From an uncultured Coriobacteriaceae bacterium (GTDB taxonomy: Bacteria > Actinomycetota > Coriobacteriia > Coriobacteriales > Atopobiaceae), in assembly GCA_902798915.1 (NCBI GenBank), contig CADBYM010000010.1:1-64000 (forward strand): a stretch of 64,000 nt of DNA. Reading direction: 5' to 3'. The notes under the pieces were generated by a model. The model saw only the letters and a program-made list of their open reading frames with translations, searched no databases and was not told the DNA's origin. The position numbers and the translations under genes were made by a program. Positions 18,067 to 26,583 of the stretch are shown here, piece after piece. Each line of letters begins with the position of its first letter. Within the stretch, counting starts at the first letter, position 1.

Positions 18067-18261
18067 GCCTACACCTGCCTTCAATCGCCCTGTGTCATAG
18101 TTTACCCTAGGTTGTGCCTCGCCATATAAAGGGCTTGGCGCACGCGGTGTTCTTTTGGGCTTCAAAGCGAATGTGCGTAGGCCAATCCCATTGTTCGAGA
18201 CTTCGTCTGACATCAACAGCGCTTGTATTCCCCCGCGGGCACAACCCCACCCGCAAAGAAC

Positions 18262-19467
18262 CTAGACGCAGAGCATGTCGCCTGTGCCGAGGGCAAACGG
18301 CGCCACGAAGCGATAGCGCTCCATGTTTACCGAGAGGTTCGGCGCCGCCACCCACCCCTCCTCGGGCAGCAGTCGCTCCACCGGCCCCAGCACACACCGG
18401 CGCACGGGATGTCTCGGCGAGAGCACGCACAGCTCATCGCCCGTCCGGGCCTTGTTGCGACAAGTCACCTCAACGAGCCATCCTCCCCCAACGGGCTCGC
18501 AGCGATTGACCACCGCCACCAGAAGGCGGTCGCGCGCATACTCCGCGTGGCCGGGATTCTGCGTTGGGTTTCCATAGAAGAACCCCGTCGAGAAGGGCCG
18601 GTGACTCGTAGCCTCCAGCTCGCCAAGCCACTCCTGAGGGTCGTCACCGTCGAGCACGTGCCGATAGGCGTTGGTGACGGCAGCCACGTAGTACGCGCCC
18701 TTGTTGCGCCCCTCTATCTTGATGGCATCGACGCCCGCCTCACCGAGCACGTCCAGATGCTCCAGCATGCACAGGTCGTTGGCAGAGAGCAGGTAGCTGC
18801 CCCGCTCGTCTGCCTCGAGCGGAAGCGGCAGGTTGGGACGTGTCTCCTCCACGAGGCTCCACGTCCAGCGACACGGCTGCGTGCAGTTGCCGCACGAGGC
18901 AGACCTCTCGGGCCCGACCAGCGCGCTCGAAAGCAGGCAACGGCCCGAAACCGCCATGCACATGGCCCCGTGTGCGAATGTCTCCAGCTCGACCTCGGAG
19001 CCCAACCTGCGGCGCAGCTCGGCAATCTGCGTCAGGGTCATCTCGCGGGCGAGCACCAGACGCGACGCTCCCATGTCCACGTATGCCTTGGCCGCCACGG
19101 CATTGGTCACCGACGCCTGGGTCGAGACGTGCACCGCCACGTGCGGCGCATGCGCACGGACGAGGGCCAACGCCCCGAGGTCGGCCACGATCGCCGCATC
19201 CACGCCCAACGCGTCCACGAGGCGCAGGTACGCGGGCAACTTGTCGATGTCCTTGTCGTACATGAGCGTGTTGAGCGTCAGGTGCACGGCAACACCCTGC
19301 GCATGGGCAAACGCAACCGCCTCGCCCAGCGCCTCATCATCGAAGTTGTGGGCACGCGCGCGCATTCCCCACCGCGGCCCTGCGAGGTAGACGGCATCCG
19401 CACCGAAGCGCACGGCCGCCTTGAGTTGCTCGGGACCACCGGCAGGCGCCAACAATTCCATGGGCAT
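18262..19467 (-). CDS. Peptidase U32 family protein
   Basis: A 401-residue protein of the U32 family. It starts with the typical MELLAPAGGPEQLKAAVRFGADAVY segment and has the U32 signature ETFAHGAMCMAVSGRCLLS around residues 165-183, with conserved cysteines continuing in CGNCTQPCR. U32 members include collagenase-like proteins and the tRNA/ubiquinone hydroxylation proteins TrhP, UbiU and UbiV, which carry iron-sulfur clusters. A tRNA-modification role (TrhP-like) is therefore at least as likely as proteolysis. ATG 19467 follows GGGAGGT by 9 bases. Confidence 0.85.
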   Translation of the reverse strand: MPMELLAPAGGPEQLKAAVRFGADAVYLAGPRWGMRARAHNFDDEALGEAVAFAHAQGVAVHLTLNTLMYDKDIDKLPAYLRLVDALGVDAAIVADLGALALVRAHAPHVAVHVSTQASVTNAVAAKAYVDMGASRLVLAREMTLTQIAELRRRLGSEVELETFAHGAMCMAVSGRCLLSSALVGPERSASCGNCTQPCRWTWSLVEETRPNLPLPLEADERGSYLLSANDLCMLEHLDVLGEAGVDAIKIEGRNKGAYYVAAVTNAYRHVLDGDDPQEWLGELEATSHRPFSTGFFYGNPTQNPGHAEYARDRLLVAVVNRCEPVGGGWLVEVTCRNKARTGDELCVLSPRHPVRRCVLGPVERLLPEEGWVAAPNLSVNMERYRFVAPFALGTGDMLCV

Positions 19468-19515
19468 GGGCACATGACCTCCCGCATCGCGACTTCTCGT
19501 TGGTAGCAAAGTATA

Positions 19516-19553
19516 CTAAGAGGGCTCGCCATTTCTAAGAGGGCTCGCCATTT
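19516..19553. repeat. Perfect 19-bp tandem duplication
   Basis: CTAAGAGGGCTCGCCATTT occurs twice head to tail (19516-19534, 19535-19553), between the divergent U32 and reductase genes and about 20 bp before the latter's start. It probably reflects recent slippage and could alter the reductase leader. Confidence 0.85.
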
Positions 19554-19572
19554 AGCAGACGGGAGAAATCCG

Positions 19573-20142
19573 ATGTCACTCTTGTTCGTCAACGCATGCC
19601 TGCGTGAAGGCTCGCAAACCGAACGCCTGGCACGCATGTGGCTCGACCGACGCGCTTACGACGGCGAGGTCAGCGAACTCAGCTTGTCGAAGCTCGATGT
19701 CGACCCACTCGATGCCGTGGGGCCAAGTCCTGTTGCCGCGTATTCTGCGGGTGTCGCGGCGGGCGACTTCGGCCATCCCCTCTTTTCTTACGCCTTGGAG
19801 TTTGCGCAGGCAGACGAGGTCCTCATCGCCGCACCAATGTGGAACTACAGCGTGCCGGCAAAGCTCCACGCCTACCTTGAGCTCGTTTGCAGTCAGGGTG
19901 TGACCTTCGATGTGGACGAGACGGGCGCCTACGTGAGCCTTTGTCACATCAAGGCGCTGACGTTCGTCACGACGGCAGGCGGAGCTGCCGTCGACCCCCT
20001 CGATGACCATTGCTTCGGGTACGTCCGCACACTCGCTCGGCAGTTCTGGCATGTGCCACAGGTGGACTGCGTCGCCGCATGGGGGCTCAGCGCGCCAGGC
20101 GCCGACGTCGGCGCCCTTCTCGCCCAGGCACTCGAACGCTGA
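19573..20142 (+). CDS. Flavodoxin-fold NAD(P)H-dependent oxidoreductase
   Basis: A 189-residue protein of the flavodoxin-like NAD(P)H:quinone/azoreductase family. It shows SLLFVNACLREGSQTERLA at the N-terminus (FMN phosphate-binding strand and loop), APMWNYSVPAKLHAYLE as the conserved isoalloxazine loop, and VTTAGG further on. Such enzymes use FMN to reduce quinones, azo dyes or nitro compounds. The substrate is unknown. ATG 19573 is preceded by GGGAGAAATCCG. Confidence 0.85.
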   Translation: MSLLFVNACLREGSQTERLARMWLDRRAYDGEVSELSLSKLDVDPLDAVGPSPVAAYSAGVAAGDFGHPLFSYALEFAQADEVLIAAPMWNYSVPAKLHAYLELVCSQGVTFDVDETGAYVSLCHIKALTFVTTAGGAAVDPLDDHCFGYVRTLARQFWHVPQVDCVAAWGLSAPGADVGALLAQALER

Positions 20143-20190
20143 CCGCTTCCCCACGGCAGGTTACCGACGAACGGCTCGATAGGAGATAAC

Positions 20191-20718
20191 ATGAAGCTCG
20201 TCATCGCATCCGACATACACGGCGCCGCCGACCACTGCGCACGGTTCGTCACGGCCATCGAGCGCGAGCAGCCCGACCGGGTAGTCCTCCTCGGCGACCT
20301 CCTGTACCACGGGCCGCGCAACGACCTACCTGCCGACTACGCTCCGAAGCGCGTGATCGCCCTGCTCAACGACCTCGCGCCACTGATAATCGCCGTTCGG
20401 GGCAACTGCGAGGCCGAGGTCGACCAGATGGTGCTCGACTTCCCCTGCATGGCGGACTACGCACTCGTCGCAGACGGCAGCAGCAGACTCTTCTGCACTC
20501 ACGGACACGCATGGGGTCCCGGCCTTCACAACTCGGTGTCGCGCATGCCCCCGCTGCAGCCAGGAGACGCCCTCGTCTACGGCCACACCCACATAAAGGT
20601 GTGCGAGCAGCGCGACGGCATCTGGCTCTTCAATCCGGGAAGCGTGGGCATCCCCAAGGACGGAACGCACAGCTACGGCGTCTACGAGGACGGTGCGTTC
20701 GCGCACCGCATGCTGTAG
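20191..20718 (+). CDS. yfcE: YfcE-type metallophosphodiesterase
   Basis: A 175-residue calcineurin-like phosphoesterase. All metal and catalytic motifs are present in order: SDIHG (8-12), GDLLYHG, GNCEAE, THGH and GHTH. Size and motifs fit YfcE/MJ0936-type phosphodiesterases, which act on phosphodiesters in vitro; their biological substrate is not established. ATG 20191 follows AGGAGATAAC. It lies between the reductase and a DNA glycosylase on the same strand with short gaps, so co-transcription is likely. Confidence 0.88.
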   Translation: MKLVIASDIHGAADHCARFVTAIEREQPDRVVLLGDLLYHGPRNDLPADYAPKRVIALLNDLAPLIIAVRGNCEAEVDQMVLDFPCMADYALVADGSSRLFCTHGHAWGPGLHNSVSRMPPLQPGDALVYGHTHIKVCEQRDGIWLFNPGSVGIPKDGTHSYGVYEDGAFAHRML

Positions 20719-20769
20719 CGGCTACCGCAACGCACGCGCACGCATTGATGCACGCACCAAGGAGACCGC

Positions 20770-21276
20770 ATGGAACACCTCGTACACACCATCCCGCCCA
20801 CGTACGACGAGCATAGTCGCGTGCTGGTACTGGGATCCTTTCCCAGTCCCAAGTCGCGCGAGGGACAGTTCAACTATGGGCACCCGCAGAACCGCTTCTG
20901 GCGCGTGCTGGCCCAGCTCGCAGGCGAGGAGCTTCCGCGTACGAACGACGATAAGCGCTCGTTCTGCCTAAGGCATGGCATCGCGCTCTGGGACGTCGTC
21001 GCAGAGTGCGACATCACAGGCGCGTCGGACGCGAGCATCAGGAACGCCCGCGCCAACGAGCTCTCGCTCATCACGCGCAGCGCCCCCATCGAGGCGGTCT
21101 TTTGCACGGGCGCCAGGGCATTCCAACTGTATCGGCAGCTCGGCTGCGAGCAGGAGTGCGGACTGCCGGCGCGGCGCCTCCCGTCGACGAGTCCTGCTAA
21201 TGCCGCTTGCAAGATGGAACAGCTGCTCGAGGCGTATGCAGCCATCTTTAGGTCGTTGGGAGCGGCCGCCGGGTGA
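20770..21276 (+). CDS. DNA-deoxyinosine glycosylase, UDG family 6
   Basis: A 168-residue protein of the uracil-DNA glycosylase superfamily. It carries the hypoxanthine-DNA glycosylase pattern LGSFPSPKSREGQFNYGHP followed by QNRFW near residues 20-44, then GIALWDVV and the C-terminal SPAN motif. The family excises hypoxanthine (deaminated adenine) from DNA. ATG 20770 follows AAGGAGACCGC. Its TGA abuts the convergent EAL gene's stop with no gap (TGATCA). Confidence 0.87.
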   Translation: MEHLVHTIPPTYDEHSRVLVLGSFPSPKSREGQFNYGHPQNRFWRVLAQLAGEELPRTNDDKRSFCLRHGIALWDVVAECDITGASDASIRNARANELSLITRSAPIEAVFCTGARAFQLYRQLGCEQECGLPARRLPSTSPANAACKMEQLLEAYAAIFRSLGAAAG

Positions 21277-24240
21277 TCAGCCAATCCTGCTCACGCCGAC
21301 GACGAGCTTCTCTCCATCTTCCTCTTCAAGCAGGCCCGCCCTCAGCACAACGGGCACGAGTTTGCCATCGAGCACGAGCCGATAGCGCAGAAGGTAGCGC
21401 TTGTTGCGACGGACCCCTTCCAGCACCTTTGACTCTGTGAAGGCTGCGGCAAACCCCTTCTGGTCCTCCTCGCAGACCGCGACGCGGCTCTGCCTGAGCG
21501 TGGCTCCAAAGAAGTCCTCTCCTTCCTTCAACAGCCCCAAGCGAGAGTAGTCGGCATCGGCGTCGTACTCGATGAACCTTCCACTTTCCACATCCACAAC
21601 GTACGCACAGACAAACTCGTCAGAGAGCGCCGTAATCCTCGCATACGCCATGCGCTCGGACTCGGTTTGCTCGAACCTTCTCTGCTGCTTTATGTACTCG
21701 TCCACATCGCACACGCCGATGACGATGTGGTCGGAATCGGAATCCGTGCGCACGGCCTTCATCCTCATGTAGTGCGGCTCACCGTCAATCAGCTGACGAT
21801 AGGTGATTGTGAACGAACCTTGGGTCCTTATCGTTTGTAGGACGTTCTCCTTCTCGAAAGACGAGATGAAGCCTTGCTGGTCGTCCTCAAAGAGAATCAG
21901 TTGAGCGTCCCGCTTGCTCGCGAGGAAGAAGTCCTCACCCGTCCGTTCCAGGGAGAACCCGTCCGTCTCCAAGTCGAAGGTGTACTCGACGAACTCATCC
22001 GTATTGACGTCCACGTAGAACAGATAGCGGTACTCCGCCGAGAGCGCCTTCGCGATGTGTGTGTACGAAATGGGCGAATGTTGGCTCTTGTTGTCTATGA
22101 TGGCGAGCACGGCAACGAGGAGCGCGGACGTCCCCGTCACGGGATTCGTAGCGATATGCTTCACGATCGCATGGGCGGTTCTGCCGTCCCCTATCTCCTC
22201 GTCGAGCACCATCTGGCCATTCTCGTGCGCACACTCTCGCAACGCACGGAAAAACGGTCTCTTGGTTTCCCACATCGTATGCGCCGCCACATTTGCCCCC
22301 ACTTCCACAATGGCGAATGTGCGACTCATGAAGTCACGATACGAAGGGTTGCAGCGCGCGATCCGGAACTCGCCGTCCTTGTACTCGTAGATTGCCATGG
22401 GGATCGTGTTGAAGTACTGCTGCATCGAGTCTTCGCTGCTGTGCGCAATGACTGCGAGGTCATACAGGTTGATGCCGCCGATAGCGGTGTAGTAGTCGGA
22501 CTCTGCCGGGTTCTCGAAGCCTATCTGAATGCCCTTGCGGTGACGCTCCAAGATGGTCTCGAAGGAAACCGGCTGCGAGAAGAAGAACCCCTGCAGCTTA
22601 CTGCAGCCCACCTCGCGCAGGAAGTCGACCTGCCCCCTCGTCTCTACGCCCTCGGCCACCGTGTCTACGCCGAGCGCAATCGCCATCTTTACGAGCTCGG
22701 CGATCATGACCTTGCTCTTGTCGCCGCTGTCAAAGCGACGCATGAATCCCATGTCGAGCTTGATGAGGTCGAAGTGGATGTCTTGGAGGAGCTCGAGCGA
22801 CGAGTAGCCGCTGCCGAAGTCATCCATCCAGACCTTGAAGCCCAGCTCTTGCAGGCGCCGCACCTGAGCGCCCATGAACTCCATGTCCTGGCCAACCATG
22901 CTCTCGGTGACCTCGATGGTAATCATGCTGCGGTCCACGCCCGCGGCATCCACGCGCTTGCGGACCTCCTCGACGATGTCCGTGGCCTTGAAGTCCGACC
23001 GCGAGAGGTTGAGCGAATGGGGCACTACGTACAAGCCGGCACGACGCTGGTCCTCCATCTTCGCGAGGATTTGCTCAAGCACATAGAGGTCGAGCTTGTA
23101 GATGATCCCCGCGTTTTCGAGCGCGGGAATGAACTGGGCGGGGGAGATAAAGCCCTTCTGCGGATCGATCCAACGCGAGAGCGCCTCTTCGTCGCACACC
23201 CTCCCGTTCGCCGAGCGAACAATCGCCTGGTAGTACACCTGAATCCAATGGTTGCGGAGAGCGTTGTCCAAGTTGCGCACGAGATACTGCTCGAGCTCGA
23301 TGGCACTCAGCATCGCGTCATCGAAGTAGCGAAACTCCGAGGTGGGTGTATTGCCGATGGCGTCGCAGGCGAGCTTCGCCCGGTCGCAGGCCAGGGAGAC
23401 GTCGATGCCGCCCATGGACCGTCGGTAGATGCCGACGCACAGGGGAAGCGAGCTGCCACCGCAGAGCCTCTCCGCCTCGGCAAAGACGACGCGCAGCCTC
23501 TCCTCCAGCCCCTTCTCGACCGTATAGACGGCAAAGTGGTCCTGGCTGAGCCTGCTGCTGCACTCGTTGCCAAAGTGCTTGGCCAGAAGCTTCGCTACCT
23601 CGAGGATGAGCTTATCGCCTTCTGCAAATCCGTGGCGACGGTTGTAGAACTTCATGCCCTTGAGGTTGATGTAGAGAAGAACGGACTCCTCCCCCTCCCC
23701 GGCAAGGCGTTCTGCGCCGAGCTTTGCCAGGTCAAAGAAGTACGTCATGCTCGGCAACCCGGTGAGGTAGTCGTAGTAGCTCCTCTGGAACAGCGACTCC
23801 TTATGCAGCGCAGTGCTGTAGCCCTGCTGAATCGCTCCGGCGGAGCGCCCGACCTCGACCGCATAGGCACCCTCGTCGTTGAACCAAACAATGCCGAGCC
23901 TCGCACCGCCTGATTCTACGATGTGCCTGCCACACGCATGAACAATCGTCCAGCCAATCTTTGACCTCGTGCGATACACGACGTCGATGGTCTCGTCTCC
24001 ACCCACGAACCGCTGGACGCGCTCGCGGACGCGATTGGCATCGTCGGGATGCACGTCGCGATACGCGTCCTGATTGATGAGTCGATACGCCTCGTCGCGT
24101 TCGTATCCAAAGAGCTCGCAAAAGCCGGCAGAGAGCACGAGCACGACGGGTCGCCCCTCCACGGTTTGGAACACACCAAAGGGAATCAGAGAGCGCTCCA
24201 AGAGGGCGAATTCCGTCGCATTGTACTGGTATGTCGTCAT
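21277..24240 (-). CDS. c-di-GMP phosphodiesterase: PAS, degenerate GGDEF, EAL, three PAS-like modules
   Basis: A 987-residue soluble signalling protein. N-terminal PAS-like sensor about 15-120. GGDEF-type domain about 150-305, whose signature is SQDHF at 232-236, so it should not synthesise c-di-GMP and may bind GTP instead. EAL domain about 320-572 with all key residues: E352-A353-L354, Asn411 (NLSRSD), the Glu-containing EVTES, Asp473-Asp474 (DDFGSGYSS), Lys494, the EGVET Glu residues and Gln550. It should hydrolyse c-di-GMP. The C-terminus has a PAS-like module (about 605-720) and two further homologous modules (about 728-850 and 866-987), each with an EDFF segment. No membrane segment is visible. 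ATG 24240 has a GGGAGT site. Confidence 0.9.
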   Translation of the reverse strand: MTTYQYNATEFALLERSLIPFGVFQTVEGRPVVLVLSAGFCELFGYERDEAYRLINQDAYRDVHPDDANRVRERVQRFVGGDETIDVVYRTRSKIGWTIVHACGRHIVESGGARLGIVWFNDEGAYAVEVGRSAGAIQQGYSTALHKESLFQRSYYDYLTGLPSMTYFFDLAKLGAERLAGEGEESVLLYINLKGMKFYNRRHGFAEGDKLILEVAKLLAKHFGNECSSRLSQDHFAVYTVEKGLEERLRVVFAEAERLCGGSSLPLCVGIYRRSMGGIDVSLACDRAKLACDAIGNTPTSEFRYFDDAMLSAIELEQYLVRNLDNALRNHWIQVYYQAIVRSANGRVCDEEALSRWIDPQKGFISPAQFIPALENAGIIYKLDLYVLEQILAKMEDQRRAGLYVVPHSLNLSRSDFKATDIVEEVRKRVDAAGVDRSMITIEVTESMVGQDMEFMGAQVRRLQELGFKVWMDDFGSGYSSLELLQDIHFDLIKLDMGFMRRFDSGDKSKVMIAELVKMAIALGVDTVAEGVETRGQVDFLREVGCSKLQGFFFSQPVSFETILERHRKGIQIGFENPAESDYYTAIGGINLYDLAVIAHSSEDSMQQYFNTIPMAIYEYKDGEFRIARCNPSYRDFMSRTFAIVEVGANVAAHTMWETKRPFFRALRECAHENGQMVLDEEIGDGRTAHAIVKHIATNPVTGTSALLVAVLAIIDNKSQHSPISYTHIAKALSAEYRYLFYVDVNTDEFVEYTFDLETDGFSLERTGEDFFLASKRDAQLILFEDDQQGFISSFEKENVLQTIRTQGSFTITYRQLIDGEPHYMRMKAVRTDSDSDHIVIGVCDVDEYIKQQRRFEQTESERMAYARITALSDEFVCAYVVDVESGRFIEYDADADYSRLGLLKEGEDFFGATLRQSRVAVCEEDQKGFAAAFTESKVLEGVRRNKRYLLRYRLVLDGKLVPVVLRAGLLEEEDGEKLVVGVSRIG

Positions 24241-24334
24241 GCGTGACTCCCCTTGCGCGCATCAGACTACAATTAGTTCATTATACAGAGACGGATAGGG
24301 ATTTACATAATCAATTAAGGATGAGGGAGCAACC

Positions 24335-25543
24335 ATGCGCTATGACTTCACCACCATTCCCAACCGACGCGGACACGATGCCATCGCCATCGACGGGCTC
24401 GGCGACGGGACGGGCTTTTCGCCCGCAGCGCCCAAGGAGGGATTCGACTCCATACCGCTGTGGGTCGCCGACATGAGCTTCGCCACGGCGCCGTCCGTAA
24501 CGCGCGCCATCCATGAGCGCGTGGATCACCCCTTCTTTGGCTACTACGAGGAGAGCGAGGCGTACTGGCGGGCCATCATCGACTGGCACCGCACGCGCAA
24601 GGGCGTCTGCGACCTCGCGCGCGAGCACATCGGCTACGAGAACGGCGTGCTGGGCGGTGTGGTGAGCGCCCTCAACGTACTGTGCTCAAAGGGCGACAAC
24701 GTGCTGGTCCACAGCCCCACCTACGTCGGCTTCACCATGAGCTGCGAGAACAACGGCTACCACCTCGTCCACAGCCCGCTCACGCTCGACGACGGCGACA
24801 CGTGGCGCATGGACTTCGACGACATGGAGCGGCGCATCACAGAGAACAACATCCATGCGGCCATCTTCTGTTCGCCCCACAACCCCTGCGGACGCGTGTG
24901 GGAGCGCTGGGAGCTGGAGCGCGCGATGGAGATCTTCGAGCGCCACCACGTGTGGGTGATAAGCGACGAGATCTGGTCCGACCTCCTGCTCGACGGCAAC
25001 GTGCACATCCCCACGCAGAGCGTCTCGCCCTGGGCGCATGAGCACACCGTGGCACTCTATGCCCCGTCCAAGACCTTCAACCTCGCTGGCCTCATCGGCT
25101 CGTACGGCATCGCATATAACCCGTGGCTGCGCGACCGACTCAACAAGGAGGCGTCCCTCTCGCACTACAACGCACAGAACGTGCTCTCCATGCACGCGCT
25201 CATCGGCGCCTACAGCGAGGAGGGTGCCGCATGGACGGACGAGCTCTGCCAGGTGCTCTCGGCGAACGCGGCACTTGCCTGCGAGCGCCTGAACGCACAC
25301 CCGGGCGTCACGTGCGCACGACCGGAGGGAACCTACGTGCTGCTGGCTGACTGTCGCGCATGGTGCGACGAGCACGGCGTGAGCCATGCGGACTTCCCGC
25401 GTCTCGGATGGAACGTGGGCGTCACGTGGCACGACGGGAGGCTCTTCGCGTGCCCAGGGTTCGTGCGCATCGCCGTCTCGGTGCCGCACGCGCAGGTCAC
25501 GCTGGCCCTCGACCGCCTAGATCGCTACGTCTTTGGCACGTAG
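24335..25543 (+). CDS. PatB/MalY-type PLP-dependent C-S lyase
   Basis: A 402-residue fold-type I PLP enzyme of the MalY/PatB family. The N-terminus RYDFTTIPNRRG and PLWVADMSFATAP are family hallmarks; the PLP-binding Lys is in APSKTFNLAGL near residue 245. These enzymes cleave cystathionine or cysteine conjugates to pyruvate, ammonia and a thiol; in oral and gut anaerobes they can release H2S. ATG 24335 follows GAGGGAG. It is divergent from the EAL gene. Confidence 0.9.
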   Translation: MRYDFTTIPNRRGHDAIAIDGLGDGTGFSPAAPKEGFDSIPLWVADMSFATAPSVTRAIHERVDHPFFGYYEESEAYWRAIIDWHRTRKGVCDLAREHIGYENGVLGGVVSALNVLCSKGDNVLVHSPTYVGFTMSCENNGYHLVHSPLTLDDGDTWRMDFDDMERRITENNIHAAIFCSPHNPCGRVWERWELERAMEIFERHHVWVISDEIWSDLLLDGNVHIPTQSVSPWAHEHTVALYAPSKTFNLAGLIGSYGIAYNPWLRDRLNKEASLSHYNAQNVLSMHALIGAYSEEGAAWTDELCQVLSANAALACERLNAHPGVTCARPEGTYVLLADCRAWCDEHGVSHADFPRLGWNVGVTWHDGRLFACPGFVRIAVSVPHAQVTLALDRLDRYVFGT

Positions 25544-25573
25544 GCCCTCCTCCTGGGCCAGCCCCCATTGAAG

Positions 25574-26527
25574 CTAGAGCTTGCGCGGCGTAAGCGGCTT
25601 GCGCAGGTAGCACAGCTTGTCGCGACAGTTCGCACAGGACAGCGACGCGTTCGTGCGCTCGTCAAAGCGCTCGGGATGGCGCGCGAACGCCAACTCCCAG
25701 CGCAGCAGCACAAAGAGCGAGAGGACGATGAGCGTCCACCCGAACCATCCGCCTACCACAAAGAGCGGCGTGGCAGTCATGATGCCGTCCCAGTTGAATA
25801 TCTGACACGTCGTGCAGCAGCGGTTGCGCATCAGCAGGAGCTGCAGCGGGCACCAGAGCACCACGCTCACCATGTCGAACATGAAGTAGAACAAGGTCCA
25901 GAGCAAGACGGTACGCTCGTTGAGCACTCCGAACCGCTCCAGCAGCAACCCCACGCAGAGGTTGAGCAGCACCCAAAAGACGAGGACGGGCGCGATTTCG
26001 CCGAGGCGCCGCTGACGTATGCTGTGGCGCAACGCCTCCCCGGCAGTGAGGTCCTCTTCGCTCCACGGGAGCATGCGCAAGAAGTCGATGTCGACAGCGA
26101 ACTGCTTGCCAGCCTCGGCGACGCCCTTGGTCGTCTCTTCCATGGCCTGCCGCGTGCTCGTAACCGCCTGCCCGATCATCTCCTGCCCCTGCGCGGCCAA
26201 GGAGCGCGCCTGGTCCATCAGCTCGCGCGGTCCTCCCTCAAAGAGCTGGGCTGTGGGGACGTGGAACTGCGGATACTGCTTGCGACTGCCCATGGCAATC
26301 TTTGCGTGTGGGCGGAGCTTGGTGAGCAGGTCGAACAGGAGCAGCGCGTATGCGACGTTGACGAAGCTGACGCCACCACCAATGCCGAAGTTGCCCGTGA
26401 TGTCGAGAGCTTCGGGGTTCACAACCATCACAATCGTGGCAGCAAGGAAGAGCGCCGTGCGCAACACAAGTCGCACGACGTACTGTTTGAAGAGCCTGGT
26501 CGCTGTGTGTGAGTTTCCGTTGTCCAT
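25574..26527 (-). CDS. Membrane protein with two cysteine clusters, unknown function
   Basis: A 317-residue protein I cannot assign to a named family. Membrane segments are at about 20-37, 53-70, 178-198, 207-233 and 253-277. Residues 95-150 are soluble and amphipathic, phasin-like in look. Cysteines cluster as Cys237-Cys238-Cys241 (RNRCCTTCQIFNWD) after one helix and as Cys298, Cys301 and Cys306 near the C-terminus, which could build a metal or redox site on one membrane face (inference). Start: ATG 26527 has no ribosome binding site, but a promoter -10 ends 6 bases before it, so the mRNA is probably leaderless. Confidence 0.75.
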   Translation of the reverse strand: MDNGNSHTATRLFKQYVVRLVLRTALFLAATIVMVVNPEALDITGNFGIGGGVSFVNVAYALLLFDLLTKLRPHAKIAMGSRKQYPQFHVPTAQLFEGGPRELMDQARSLAAQGQEMIGQAVTSTRQAMEETTKGVAEAGKQFAVDIDFLRMLPWSEEDLTAGEALRHSIRQRRLGEIAPVLVFWVLLNLCVGLLLERFGVLNERTVLLWTLFYFMFDMVSVVLWCPLQLLLMRNRCCTTCQIFNWDGIMTATPLFVVGGWFGWTLIVLSLFVLLRWELAFARHPERFDERTNASLSCANCRDKLCYLRKPLTPRKL

Positions 26528-26533
26528 AGGGTT

Positions 26534-26563
26534 ATTGTAGCCGTATACTTTGCTGCGTCGCAA
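26534..26563 (-). promoter_or_regulatory. Promoter giving a leaderless transcript
   Basis: On the minus strand TTGCGA (26563-26558) and TACAAT (26539-26534) are 18 bases apart, and ATG 26527 begins 6 bases after the -10, where transcription itself should start. Confidence 0.65.
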
Positions 26564-26583
26564 TCTGAGTCGAGGGGGCATAC

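Noticed and set aside
21874-23913. 679-codon plus-strand frame opposite the EAL gene
   Set aside because: Antisense shadow; the EAL and GGDEF-like motifs are on the minus strand.
25543-25559. GGCCC...GGGCC hairpin after the C-S lyase gene
   Set aside because: Only a 5-bp stem and no T-run; too weak to list as a terminator.
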